Positions 34,901 through 46,900 of a DNA stretch of 64,000 nucleotides are shown one piece after another. This DNA comes from Patiria pectinifera. Taxonomy: Eukaryota; Echinodermata; Asteroidea; Valvatida; Asterinidae. The stretch's first letter is position 1. Each line of letters opens with the position of its first letter. The notes under the pieces were generated by a model. It was not told where the DNA came from. It saw only the letters and a program-made list of their open reading frames with translations, and ran no database searches. Both the position numbers and the translations under genes were made by a program. The stretch is taken from positions 5,652,465-5,716,464 of the forward strand of contig CM057149.1 of assembly GCA_029964075.1 (NCBI GenBank), given 5' to 3'.

Positions 34901-37900
34901 TTATTTTGACATAATTTTCCCGACTTCATTTTCAAGTGCAAAGTGAACCCTTTGAAAATGCCCCGAAAAATAAGAAAATAATTTTCTGACAAACATCTGG
35001 CTGGGTATGTAAGTAGAGATAATTATTTATCAGAATTTATCAAGTTTACAGAAATTCTTAAATGTTAATTTGGAATTTTCTGCGATTTATTCAAGTGCGC
35101 CACGTTAGGGAACACTCCGCCAATTTGTGCCCAATTTCCGGACGCCACCATTTTTGAATTTCGAATTAAATTTTATGAAATCGATATTGTTCACAGAGGT
35201 TAAATAGCAAGCATTAATAAGGTAAAAGTACTAGTATTTTACTGCATGAATTTGAGGTTTATCAACATGGAGGTTTGGCAACACTACACGAGGAAAGCCG
35301 GGTAAGCTTCGAAGTGCGCCACGTTAGGGAACACAACTATGGATGGCATTACATGTATACCCCTTCATACACAACCTCGTCTGCACGGCGTCAACTCCAA
35401 CCTAAATCTTCGTACCTGATCCCGGGAATGAATTACAAGGTAGGTTCCTAGATTCCAAGCTACAAGAATTTGCCGGGACAGACCGGATTACAATGTCTGG
35501 TGTCGGACTCACCTGAACGAGTAGCAGTTTACAGGACTCCTTGGTTTCCGCATCACTGGGCGTAACATCAGTCGACTTATCAAACATCAGTCTGCAAAGA
35601 AGTCCACATATGCACATTATAGAAGCGACTGCTTTCTTAAAGTTCTTGTTTTTGTTATTTACACCAATTTTCAAAATTGGATCAAAAGTCACTTTGGCTA
35701 TTCACAGAATCCATTCAGTAACAGTAGCTTGCCAGTTTAAAGGTAGAGTATATCACTTGCAGCCATCCAGAGAGTAACTGACGAAATTATTGTTGAAAGG
35801 TATACTTGCTTTAAAGATAGTAATGGAACTCCCTGTAAAATTATTCCTTCTTGAATAGAGTCATTTTGAAGAAATCAACACAAGAAGGTCATTTCCAAAG
35901 GTGCGTCTTAAGACACATTTTTGGAAATTTGAATGAGGACATGTCCGGGACGCTGATTTTAGGTGCAATTCAAAACATGACTCGGCAACTTTAGAATTGA
36001 AATCGAGATCTTAGAATATTGTTTTCTCAGAATACACAGCAATCACAGAGCTAATGCTTCATCAGGCTAGTTGTTCAGCCCCCGTCTTTAGATTTTGAGC
36101 ACTTTTGAAGCTTCACACGAAAAAAAATGCACAAATGACAAATGCCATACTCTACCTTTAAACTCTCCTTCGAACCAACTATGCAAAAAAAAATGCTTGA
36201 GTGACTTTCATGACAACAAATTATCACAATTCCAAAAGAAACCGAACGTTTAAAAGTGTTGTTACTCACCTAAGGAACTTGTCAACCAATGCCGTGATCT
36301 CCTTCAGTCCCCCCTCCCCGTCAGACCCCATAAGCTCCGCCCCACTCCCTTGCCTCTCCTTTAGTCTATACATCAGCGCCAGTGGATAGTTCTTGTCCAG
36401 CTCGCAGACGTCGGCGGCCGCGTGCCAGACCCTCCAATCGTGGCATAGTTTGAGGACGGCCTGGTGGTTGTAGTGGGCATCCAGTGAGGTCAGAGACAGG
36501 GTCAGGCTCTGGGGGCCGTAGGAGGGCTGGCTGAGGTCTGGGCTGCTCAGGTTGGGCAGGTCCCAGTCTAAGACCTCCTCTTCTTCTTCGTCGGAACTCT
36601 GGAAAATAGAATAAAAAATTGTCATTGCCTTAAGGCCACACAAAAAAAAAGTCGGTCTCTGGTCAGCCCGCGCGTCGATTTTAATCATGCGCGTCGATCT
36701 TTTTTTCCAAAATGTTCCGCAGTAGCTCCAACAGCGCCCTCTATTTCCGCACCTCCTCAATTTTTTTTTTACCAAAGACCACCAAGGAATGGGAAATTGC
36801 ACCAAGGCAAATGATCGAAAGCACCAAGGGAAATTATGGAGGACACCAATGTACATGAGGACACCAAAAAAGCAAAATAGTACCCCACCTTGTCTGTACA
36901 ATCCAAGCTTGAAGAAAAAAAAAAAAAGAAAAAAAAAGCCGCGTGGCCGCGTCAATTCCGGAACTTTGGTCTGACCAGAGACCGACTAGTTTTTTTTTTT
37001 GGCCTTAAGATGTTAATGTACAGATTTGCTTCTGTGCAGACGACTCCTTATTAGAAACTTTTTTTAACCGGTTTGCGCCGGAGGCCGTGTATACACGCAA
37101 AAGTTTTGCGGTATTTGCAACGGATGGCAGATAAACAAGCAGGGAGCATGGCCGGGAGTATCTGCCAGTGACCCGCTCACATCGAGCGAGGCCAGAAATA
37201 TGAGTGTGCTACCCGAGGGTGATGGCTTCAACCCGCCTGGCTTGAGGTTGAGTGAAAATATATCCCGCGCCTCGTTCCGTTTTGTCAAAATAACCCCAGC
37301 GTGAACTGGTTAATTGGCTTTTGCCCCTCGCCGACGTGCTTTACAAACACGGTATACTCCGTGATGTCTAAGGACTTGCGAGAGATAATCACAAGTTTAA
37401 TCACGTGTTACTTGAACCCACGACCTCCTGCTTACTAGTGCAGATGTCTCACCACTCGACCACTGAGCTTGCCAGGGTCAGTCGGCCTCTTCAAGTCTGA
37501 TGTAGCAAAAATTGTTGTACAATTGCTCCTTTGAGCATAACTTAATATTCTGCTAGTCAGTTTGATATGCAGATACCCTCCACATTGAGTGCATTCGACG
37601 ATGCAACCCCCCCCCCCAATCTAATATTATATCAAAATAATAACGTGAATTCAACAACATGACATTTACAGCTCCTTGACGGAAAATTCTATCTTAAAAA
37701 TATTGATCATTATTATTTTATTTCTGGTAATGAAACCATGGAATCCTCAAAAGCGCCCTAGGCACTGTAGCTCGCAAGCCTGAAGAAACCTATAGAGAGG
37801 AGACAATGAGAAGAAATTACAGTTTTAGAGGTGGGAGGAAAACCCCAGAAGAATATTCTGGGGAAAACCCACGGAATCAGGCAGGGACTGAAAACCCAAT

Positions 37901-40900
37901 CCACATATTTGCCCCGGTGGGATTCGAACCAGGGTCACAGCGGTGGAAGGCGAGGAAAGTACCGCTACGCCAACCTGACTCCCCCGTTGCGGTACCCGTT
38001 GCAGTACCACATTGAAATGGGCTAGACTATCTCAGCAAGCTCAGTGGTGGAGTTGTAAGACATCTGTACAGGGTGGTTAAAAAAAAAAGGACACCCACAT
38101 TTGACAGCAATTTTCCCTTAAAATTTTTTTTATTTTTAACTGTCGATTAGTAGCTATTAAAGTACTGGCCTTTAAGAAAATGTGACGAAAAAATTGTTTC
38201 ATTTGCACATTTTGTCGTTGAGCTATGCTAATTAAAAAATTTCATGTGCGAAACCTGTTTGTCCACGGAGGTATACATTCCCTTCGCTTGACTGAGCTCA
38301 GCTATCGGAGCTTTATTTGAAAGGGCATGACATTTGATTATGTTATGTAATGTTATGCAACAATGAACTTTAGCTGACAGCTCATTGAGTAGATGATCTT
38401 AACACTTGACATGAATAATTGGACAGCTTCAATAAAAGTTACCAGGGCAAAATTTATTTTGGTGGGAAGGTTTTTCAATTTTAATGAACTACGAAAACAT
38501 CCACTTTACACAGAATAACCCGTGGACAAGACTGAGTTTGGTGACTTGTATTCAAATTAGCATAATATCACTATTTTTGCGACTTTTACTAAGCTTTTTT
38601 CACCATGCATGGTTAAAGGCCTATACTTTACTACTATGTGAAAAAATATTTAAAATAAAGTCATTAAGTAGGTGAAAATTGCTGTCAAACGTGGGTGTCC
38701 TTTTTTTTTTAACCACCCTGTACTGGTAGGTTGTGGGTTCGAGTCCCACCAAAGCAAGCTTGTGAGATTTGTTTTCTTGAAAACGAAAATCTCTCAAAGC
38801 CAGAGCTGGAGATTAAACTGAAGTCTTGTACCCTGACTCACCTCCATGTCCTCCTCGTCGCTTTCTTCCTCGATGTCATTCATCCCGTTGGCCGACGCCA
38901 GGGCTACCAGCGGGATGCCGGGTACCAGCGTCGGGCTCACGATGAGTCGGGTCAACTGGGCACTCTTGCTGATTCGTGGGTTGATGTTGATCGCCGGCCG
39001 CAGCTGCAGATGGCTGCGATGACTGGCATCTATACCAAGCTGAAAGAGAGATTTAAACAAATTTTCAGATTTTTTTAAATTTGAGGAGTACCTGGAATAA
39101 ATCCAACATGACTTCTCTCTGACAGAGTACTGAGTGCCAATTGAGTGCCAATTTGACATCTTACTGTAACTGAGTGAGTAATGAGCCAGTATGAAGACTA
39201 GAACTTACCTGTCCATTCTCTGGCTAAGTGAGTATATTGAGAATTGAATACCAAGAATAGAGCTCTTTTTTCTTCCAATGTGAAGAGTGTTTTTGTAAGT
39301 ACCAAGATTAGAACCCACCTGTCGATTCTCTGGCTAAAAAAGTAATGAGTATTGAGTACTGAGTATTCAGTAACAAGATTAGAACCCACCAGTCCATTTC
39401 ATGGTTAAAGTGAGTAGTAAATACCAAGTATTGAGCACCAACACTAGAAGCTACCCGTCCCTTCTCTGGTTAAAGGGAGTAGTGAGTAGTGAGTACCAAA
39501 TATTGAGTACCAAGACTAGAACCTACCTGTCCATTCTCTGGTTAAAGTGAGTAGTGAGTGAGTAGTGAGTACCAAATATTGAGTACCAAGACTAGAACCT
39601 ACCTGTCCATTCTCTGGTTAAAGTGAGTAGTGAGTGAGTAGTGAGTACCAAATATTGAGTACCAAGACTAGAACCTACCTGTCCATTCTCTGGTTAAAGT
39701 GAGTAATGAGTGAGTAGTGAGTACCAAGACTAGAACCTACCTGTCCATTCTCTGGTTAAAGTGAGTAGTGAGTGAGTAGTGAGTACCAAATATTGAGTAC
39801 CAAGACTAGAACCTACCTGTCCATTCTCTGGTTAAAGTGAGTAGTGAGTGAGTAGTGAGTACCAAATATTGAGAACCAAGAATAAAACCTACCTGTCCAT
39901 TCTCTGGCTAAAGTGAGTATTGAGTGAGTAGTGAGTACCAAATATTGAGGAACAAGACTAGAGCCTACCTGTCTATTCTCTGGTTAAAGTGAGTAGTGAG
40001 TGAGTAATGAGTAATGGGTACTCAGTACCAAGACTAGAACCTACCTGTTCATTCTCTGGTTAAAGTGAGTAGTGAGTGAGTAAGTAGTGAGTACCAAATA
40101 TTGAGTACGAAGACTAGAACCTACCTGTCCATTCTCTGGTTAAAGTGAGTAGTGAGTGAGTAGTGAGTACCGAATATTGAGTATCAAGACTAGAACCTAC
40201 CTGTCCATTCTCTGGTTAAAGTGAGTAGTGAGTGAGTAGTGAGTACCGAATATTGAGTACCAAGACCAGAACCTACCTGTCCATTCTGTGGTGTGAGTGA
40301 GTAGTGACTACTGAACATTGAGTACCAAGACTAGCACCTACCTGTCAATTCTCTGGTTAAAGTGAGTAGTGAGTGAGTATTGAGTAGTGAGTATTGAGTA
40401 CCTACCTGTCCATTTTCAGGTGATCCCCATGAGAAGACTTGTCCCTGTGATGTGATGGCTACAGAGAACTCAATCCCAGAACCGATGGCTGCTATACAAT
40501 GCTCGTCAGATATCCGCACCAGAACTGGAATTCTCTACACAAGAAATCAACAAATTATTGAAAGGTTTATCAAAGAAATTGACTTGAGCGGGCTTGAACC
40601 TGCGACCTCTGGATAACCGTTCTGGTGCTCTACCAACTGAGCTATCCAGCCCTATGTTGGCGGTTTCCCAATTAAGTCAATATCTATGTTCAATGGGCGT
40701 TAGTCAGAAGCCATAAACCAGTATGCCATGCAGCCAGGGATCACGCCCAAAGTCACGATACAGACCTGGGAAACAGCAAACGGGGATCACTCAGAAAGGA
40801 TACAGCTTTTTATTCATGTTATTACAAATTTTCAAATGAGCCACAAAGGGAAAACCGGTTACCATCCAAAATGTAATGCAATGTATGCATCTTGTGACAG

Positions 40901-43900
40901 GTTCTCAGCTCAGTTTTGCTTAACATATCATGTTGCCAAGCAGAATTGGGCTCTCTTGATTTTTTTACCTGCTCCGTCCTGTGGCCAAGACCCAGTTGCC
41001 CGCTGTCGTTCTTACCAAAGCTGTACAGCTGACCTCCAGAGGTCAAGATGAGGTTGTGATTCATGGAGCACGCAACCTACCAAAATACAAGAATTGTATA
41101 ATTGCAAGAAATGATCATTTCCTTTCTTATACTACAGTGTGAGAAAAAGGGAAGTGTATACATGTGAGCTGATCGAGTGAAATCAACAAATTCATTATAG
41201 CGCAAACGCAAAGCGAATTAGACATCATGGAACTTTCGCTGTGAAATTTGCCAGACTTTAAATGTGTTAAGCTTTTGTGATTTGCAGCGCAAATACTTGC
41301 CATGACGTCACAAAGTCTGGCAAGCTTGATGGTCGAGTGGTAAGACATCTGCGCTAGTAAGCAGGAGGTCATGGGTTCGAGTTCCAGCTGAGCAAGCTTG
41401 TCGATTTTTTTGTCATCTTTATTACACTCTGATCACTTTACTCATATGGTAAATGTTATTTCTAAGGAAATTCAAACTCAGCCCGAAAGTGAATGCGAAC
41501 CCAAATTTGTGACATCTTGGCAAAGTGTTTGCGCTCCGAATTCACAAAAGTTGACCACATTCCATCTCTGGTGAATTTGGCAGTGAATGTTTCCTGACGT
41601 CATATTCGCTTCGCGTTCTCATTTGCATGAAGTATTAACAGGCGTTTAGGGCTGCACTAAACAGCTGTCGTAATTCTTCAAGAAGTTTTGGTATTGGTAC
41701 TGATTTCAATGTGGAGATATATCAATCCCATTCCAAACTTTCCCTAAACTATCTATTTAATGACAATAAATCATGCAGAAACATCCGAAACAAAGCATGC
41801 AAAAAGCGGGATATTAACCACAGTTAAAGTTACAACATGGCTACAACTCAGCCATCTTGTACGAAGCATGGCTCATTGGATGCAAGAGCAGAGTCCCGCT
41901 GAGACTGAGAGTATTTTTTCCCAAATCTGCAGGCTTTATTCTTGCTATAGCAACGGCAAATTTCCATCATACCTGCTTAATCGGTGCGCATATCTTGCCG
42001 CAGTCAAAGGCGTACGGCCTCAAGTACTGATTCTCATCCTCCGGTCTGGACTCCATGACGGTGACCGACCGCCGGCGGCCGACAACGATCGAATCACCGC
42101 TGGCGTCACGAGACGTCTTGCGTTTCCTGGAGGACTGGAGGGACTGGCGCAACTCTAGGGGACTCTTCCCCCAGATGTAGACTTTCTGAGGACCGGATGT
42201 CACGGCAATCTGAAAAGGTAAAAACATTGAAACACTGTAGAGTTTCCACCTTGTCTATTGCATTTAACAAAAGAGTATCACAGATTTCGTAATCATACCC
42301 ACACCAATTTTATCTAATCCAATGCTTACTTCTGTGTGTGTCAATCACTATCAATAGAATACGAAGCATGCTGAACTAGCCAGCATGGGAAGATTATCCT
42401 TTATTATAACGCCTCAAGCCCAGATTTTGTCTCTTGTGGTACCCTTTTTTTATTAAAAACAGTCACAGACAGTCAAACTTTCCATCCACTTCCTCTGCTA
42501 TACTTATAACACAGGCTAGTCACCAGCAGTCAGATCATATGTCAAGCAAGCACTGTGACTAGTCAAACTCAGTCAACAGACCATGAACAGACAAAGCAGG
42601 CAAGTTGTGGGCACAGCTGGCTTATCAATCACCCACAGTCAAAGCAAAGCTGTATCAAGTTAATACATAAACAGTCATGACCAGTCAATCTTGCTTTATG
42701 TAGGCAGGGAATTGGGCAATTCCACACTAATGAGCCCAAAAGTGTGACATTTGAGAAGACTTTTAAGTTTTGATGATACGATCTTGGTCTCTCAATTTTT
42801 GCTGTTAACATTGCAAGCTTCAAACAAATATCCTCACCTGCAAAGGATATAACTGGTTTTGTAGTTTTAGAAAATATAGTGGATATTGTTTTAAAAAGTG
42901 TTACGTACAGAACGAAGGACAGGACATTTTAGATAAAGTCACAAAGTAAGCATAAAATGTAATGATCCCCTAATGTTGGCTTATTTAAGAAGATGTACCC
43001 TGGAGGAATGCTATCAGTCAAAACCTAGAAAACTCAGAGTCACGAATTATTTGATATTTTATAATCAGAATTTATACGCATTAACAGACTGGACACTTGT
43101 CACAAAATGTCTGTCCCTATTCGTCCACAACCCTAATCACATCATAAATTTGAAGCTAGTGTGAAAACTGTTATACTTTTGTTTGATAACAATGTAAAAT
43201 GGCTTAATAATGTCACTGGAAGTGCCTATTAGAAACTGAATTTGTCCTAAGCACCCCTTTCCTAGCAGTGTGTCTGTCCACGTTACATACGTATCACACA
43301 GAAAAGATGCTTGCTATTTTCTCAAATAAAAAAAGATCACGTCTTGTCCTAATCACTTTCAACTTAGCAAGATATGGGAAAAACCTTAAAAAATACTAGC
43401 TCATCTTTTACCTTGATATGCAACATCCATAAACTTATCTAATTGGCCCATTAGTGTGGAATTGCCCAATTAGGAACTGTTGAAAACAGCCACTAGTTTG
43501 ATTTTGACTGAAAGGACAACTTGGTACAGAATGTATGTTTGCAAGTGAATTTCTTTCTTGTAATCCCTTGAACAGCACTGAGTATACAAAACCTATGACA
43601 TTACGTCAGTGACGGGCAAACAAAATCACCAAAAAATAACATCTCCCAAACACTGAATTCAATCATAAATATAAAGTAAAGTTTTAATTGGCTTTCCCTT
43701 ACTGACGTTTTTGAAATGTATCATAGTTTTTATCCAAACTTTCCTATTTCCTTGTGCTCCTCAATTTTTTTTTCAAACCAACTGTTTAGGCATACCCTGG
43801 GCGAAAAAAATAAATAAATAAATAAATAAATGTATGAATGAACTTACGTTATGGAACAATCCACTAGCCACCACGATAACCCTCTCCTTGTTGAACCCAT

Positions 43901-46900
43901 CCAGCAGCGTCGGTGAGGTCCTCTTCATGACAACCTTGCCTAAACCCAGCTGACCAAACGTCCCCGACCCACAGATGTACACCTGGCCATCGGCAGACAG
44001 CATAATGCTGTGACAGTAGCCGCAGGCCAGCTGGGTGACGCGGACGGGGTCCAGGGCCGTCACGTGCCGAGGCTGGAGTTGGTCTTCTACGGAGCCATGG
44101 CCGAGCTGGCCGTGAACGCCCCAACCCCAGCTGTACACTCTGAAAGAGATCACAGAAAATTGTGTGGTTTTCTGTCAAAACCAGGGCTCAACAGACCATT
44201 ATCATGTTGCAGCCATCGTGATTCCCATTCAAAACAACATAACCAAAGCGAGGCATGTTGCGGCCATCGTGATTCCCATTCAAAACAATGTAACCAAAGC
44301 GAGGCATGTTGCGGCCATCGTGATTCCCATTCAAAACAATGTAACCAAAGCGAGGCATGTTGCGGCCATCGTGATTCTTTTCCCATTCAAAACAACGTAA
44401 CCAAAGCGAGGCATGTTGCGGCCATCGTGATTCCCATTCAAAACAATGTAACCAAAGCGAGGCATGTTGCGGCCATCGTGATTCTTTCCCCATTCAAAAC
44501 AACGTAACCAAAGCGAGGCATGTTGCGGCCATCGTGATTCTTTTCCCATTCAAAACAACGTAACCAAAGCGAGGCTGGAAGGAAAAATAGTCTGGCTCCT
44601 TTTTGCACAGAAAACATCATGCAGTGCTGCTATTGGATGCAGGGAACATGACTGAAATGGTGGCAGCATGATAAAGATCTATAGGTACGATATCAATATA
44701 ATGAAGTCATGCTTTGTTTACATGTGCACTTTCCAATGGGCGCAGGGTCGCTCTCGTTCCTCAGGAAAGCACAAATGTAACCAAACGTGACATCATTGGA
44801 GCTGCTAAGCAGACATTTCTGCTTAGCACTTTTTCCTGTTAAGCAAAAGTAATCTGGCAACCAGTTACAAGCAGTACAAATCGCATGAAATTTTGGCTGG
44901 TAACCGGTTTATGCTCAGCAAATATTTTCTGCGCTTAGCAAATTTCTCTCCTTAACAACTCCATGATGTAGCCCTTGTAGGCGATTTCACAAAATGGTGC
45001 TTAAACTTACGCCATGCATAGGACTTATGCAACTAATTTATTGCGCAGCTGCGCAATAAACTTACGATCTGAAATTTAACAATATCTAAAGGATCTGAAC
45101 TTTAACAATATCAAAATTGCTCTTTTTGACTAGCAGATCTTTGTTAATAAAAAAATTACCCTTTGCCCAATTTCAAGTCAATCAGTGATCTACTTGTGTC
45201 CATTCAAACCATGACATGGCTGACCAGACAGCACAGGTAATGTGAAGTCAACTTACTTTTGGTCCCGGGTGAGTGCCATAGAGTGGTACTGACCACACGC
45301 TACGGCAACGCAGCATTGACCGGTCAGCGCTTGGACCAAGGATGGCCTGGTGCGAGTGGTTCGGTCACCCAGGCCCAGCTGACCACACTTAGAGGTACCC
45401 CAGGAATATACCTAACAAAAGGCAAAAATAAGACAATATACAATAATGAGTCAGAAATTTCTCAAGATAAGATGTTCAAAGGATTTTTGATGGTGAACCA
45501 CCATATTTTGAAATCTCAAAGTATAAATAAATCAGGCTCAACCATCCCCCAACCCCCCCAAAAAAGGGGGGAAAATGGAGCAAGATTTGAACCTGGAACC
45601 TTCACAATACTGCCTCGGCCCTCTACCAACTGAACTATCGAGCTCTATGTTAGTGGTCTCCAATTTGTCAACGTTTTTATTCAACAAGCACTGATCAGAA
45701 GTTTTTTTTCCTTGTATGTGTCACAGGGCCGAGGGTCAGGCCCAAAAGTCATGATGCTTGTACACTCTAACATTAGCAAGACTGCAAACCTGGGAGATAG
45801 CATTTGGGGATCTCTCTCAGAGGATACAACTTTTTTTTTACAATAATTCAATAAATACACCACTTTCAGCTTTACTTTAATAGCATATATCCTCAATCCT
45901 GCAAATTCCTCCATTATTTTTTGAATATGGTCCGTGGAGGGGTGACCACAGCCTGAATTCTGCAAAACCCTGCGGCAGTGACTGTCAATATGTTGAGGCT
46001 TGGCCAGTGACATCATGGAACAGTACGGAGGATTTCAAGCATAATCCAGGCCCATATTTATGCATGGCTGAGCAAAAACAACACAAGGTCTGGCTCAAGA
46101 CCTTTGCAAAGTGCATCCTACGAAATCCCTAACGCGCTTTTGCCATGTAACCTCATTCCTCCAAATTCCTCCACTTTGGCAAAGAGGATTTTGAAGGATT
46201 CAGGGTGGTTAGGGTTAATGCAAAAATGAACAAGACTTTGTGATGCCATGGAAAGTATACATCCTGCCGTAAAAAGATTATCACATTTCAACTCCAGCGA
46301 AACTTTGCGCCAAAACTATCAAGCCAGTTACCTAAAAGTTACAATGGCATCAAGTTTGCACATGCTTTGCATTACATTAGTTGATTTTTTTGGGGGGGGA
46401 GGGGCTGTTCCAGTGTTACCTACCCTTCCTTGCTCCCCTAGTGCTAGAGTGTGTTCCTTGCCACAAGCAACGGAGATGATGCGTATCTGATGCATGTGAA
46501 GTGTCTCCACACGGAACGGTGCTGATCTGCCATCTCCTGGGATAATGTCACCATGGCCAAGCCTGGGAAAAACAAAAAACACAAAAATAATTAGATCATC
46601 GAATCCCGCATAATGATTTGTGTGCGCTGTTTTCCAGTTTTACCCTGAACGATAGATATTTCTTTGACATTGCTTTTATTCCAGCAATACAAAACTTGCT
46701 TACTTTTAAGTGAGACATCATTCAAAACAAAACAAAATGGGCCGTTACAGAATATTATCTATACAAATTCCTGTTTATTTGAGGCCCAACAATAATTCAG
46801 TTTTAGCAGGGCAGAGCGGTTCCCACCTCCTATTAGAATCGATAACATAGGGATCGAGAACCAGTCTACTTGCAAAGTGGATCTGTTTGTGTGCAAAAGC

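Larger units (their letters stand above)
26253..35512 (-). other. 9.3-kb intron of the RCC1/RING gene, host of a nested gene and nested transposons
   Basis: This intron holds the opposite-strand fibrinogen-like gene (29400-30434), a three-layer transposon nest (26650-28330), a fold-back element (30628), a polyC/polyG repeat (31620-32010), a diverged dispersed repeat (33360-33890), a SINE copy (34262) and a TIR element (34727). 32050-33350 shows no recognisable feature. Confidence 0.75.

Noticed and set aside
40587..40655. tRNA gene on the minus strand
   Set aside because: Good A and B boxes, but the ends do not form an acceptor stem and the sequence continues into a repeat body shared with two other loci, so it is a SINE head.
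41325..41405. Ser/Leu-type tRNA gene
   Set aside because: No pairing acceptor stem; same family as other SINE heads in the window.
44010..44507. 165-residue plus-strand frame and several minus-strand repeats
   Set aside because: Translation of the 51-bp minisatellite and of the antisense of an RCC1 exon.
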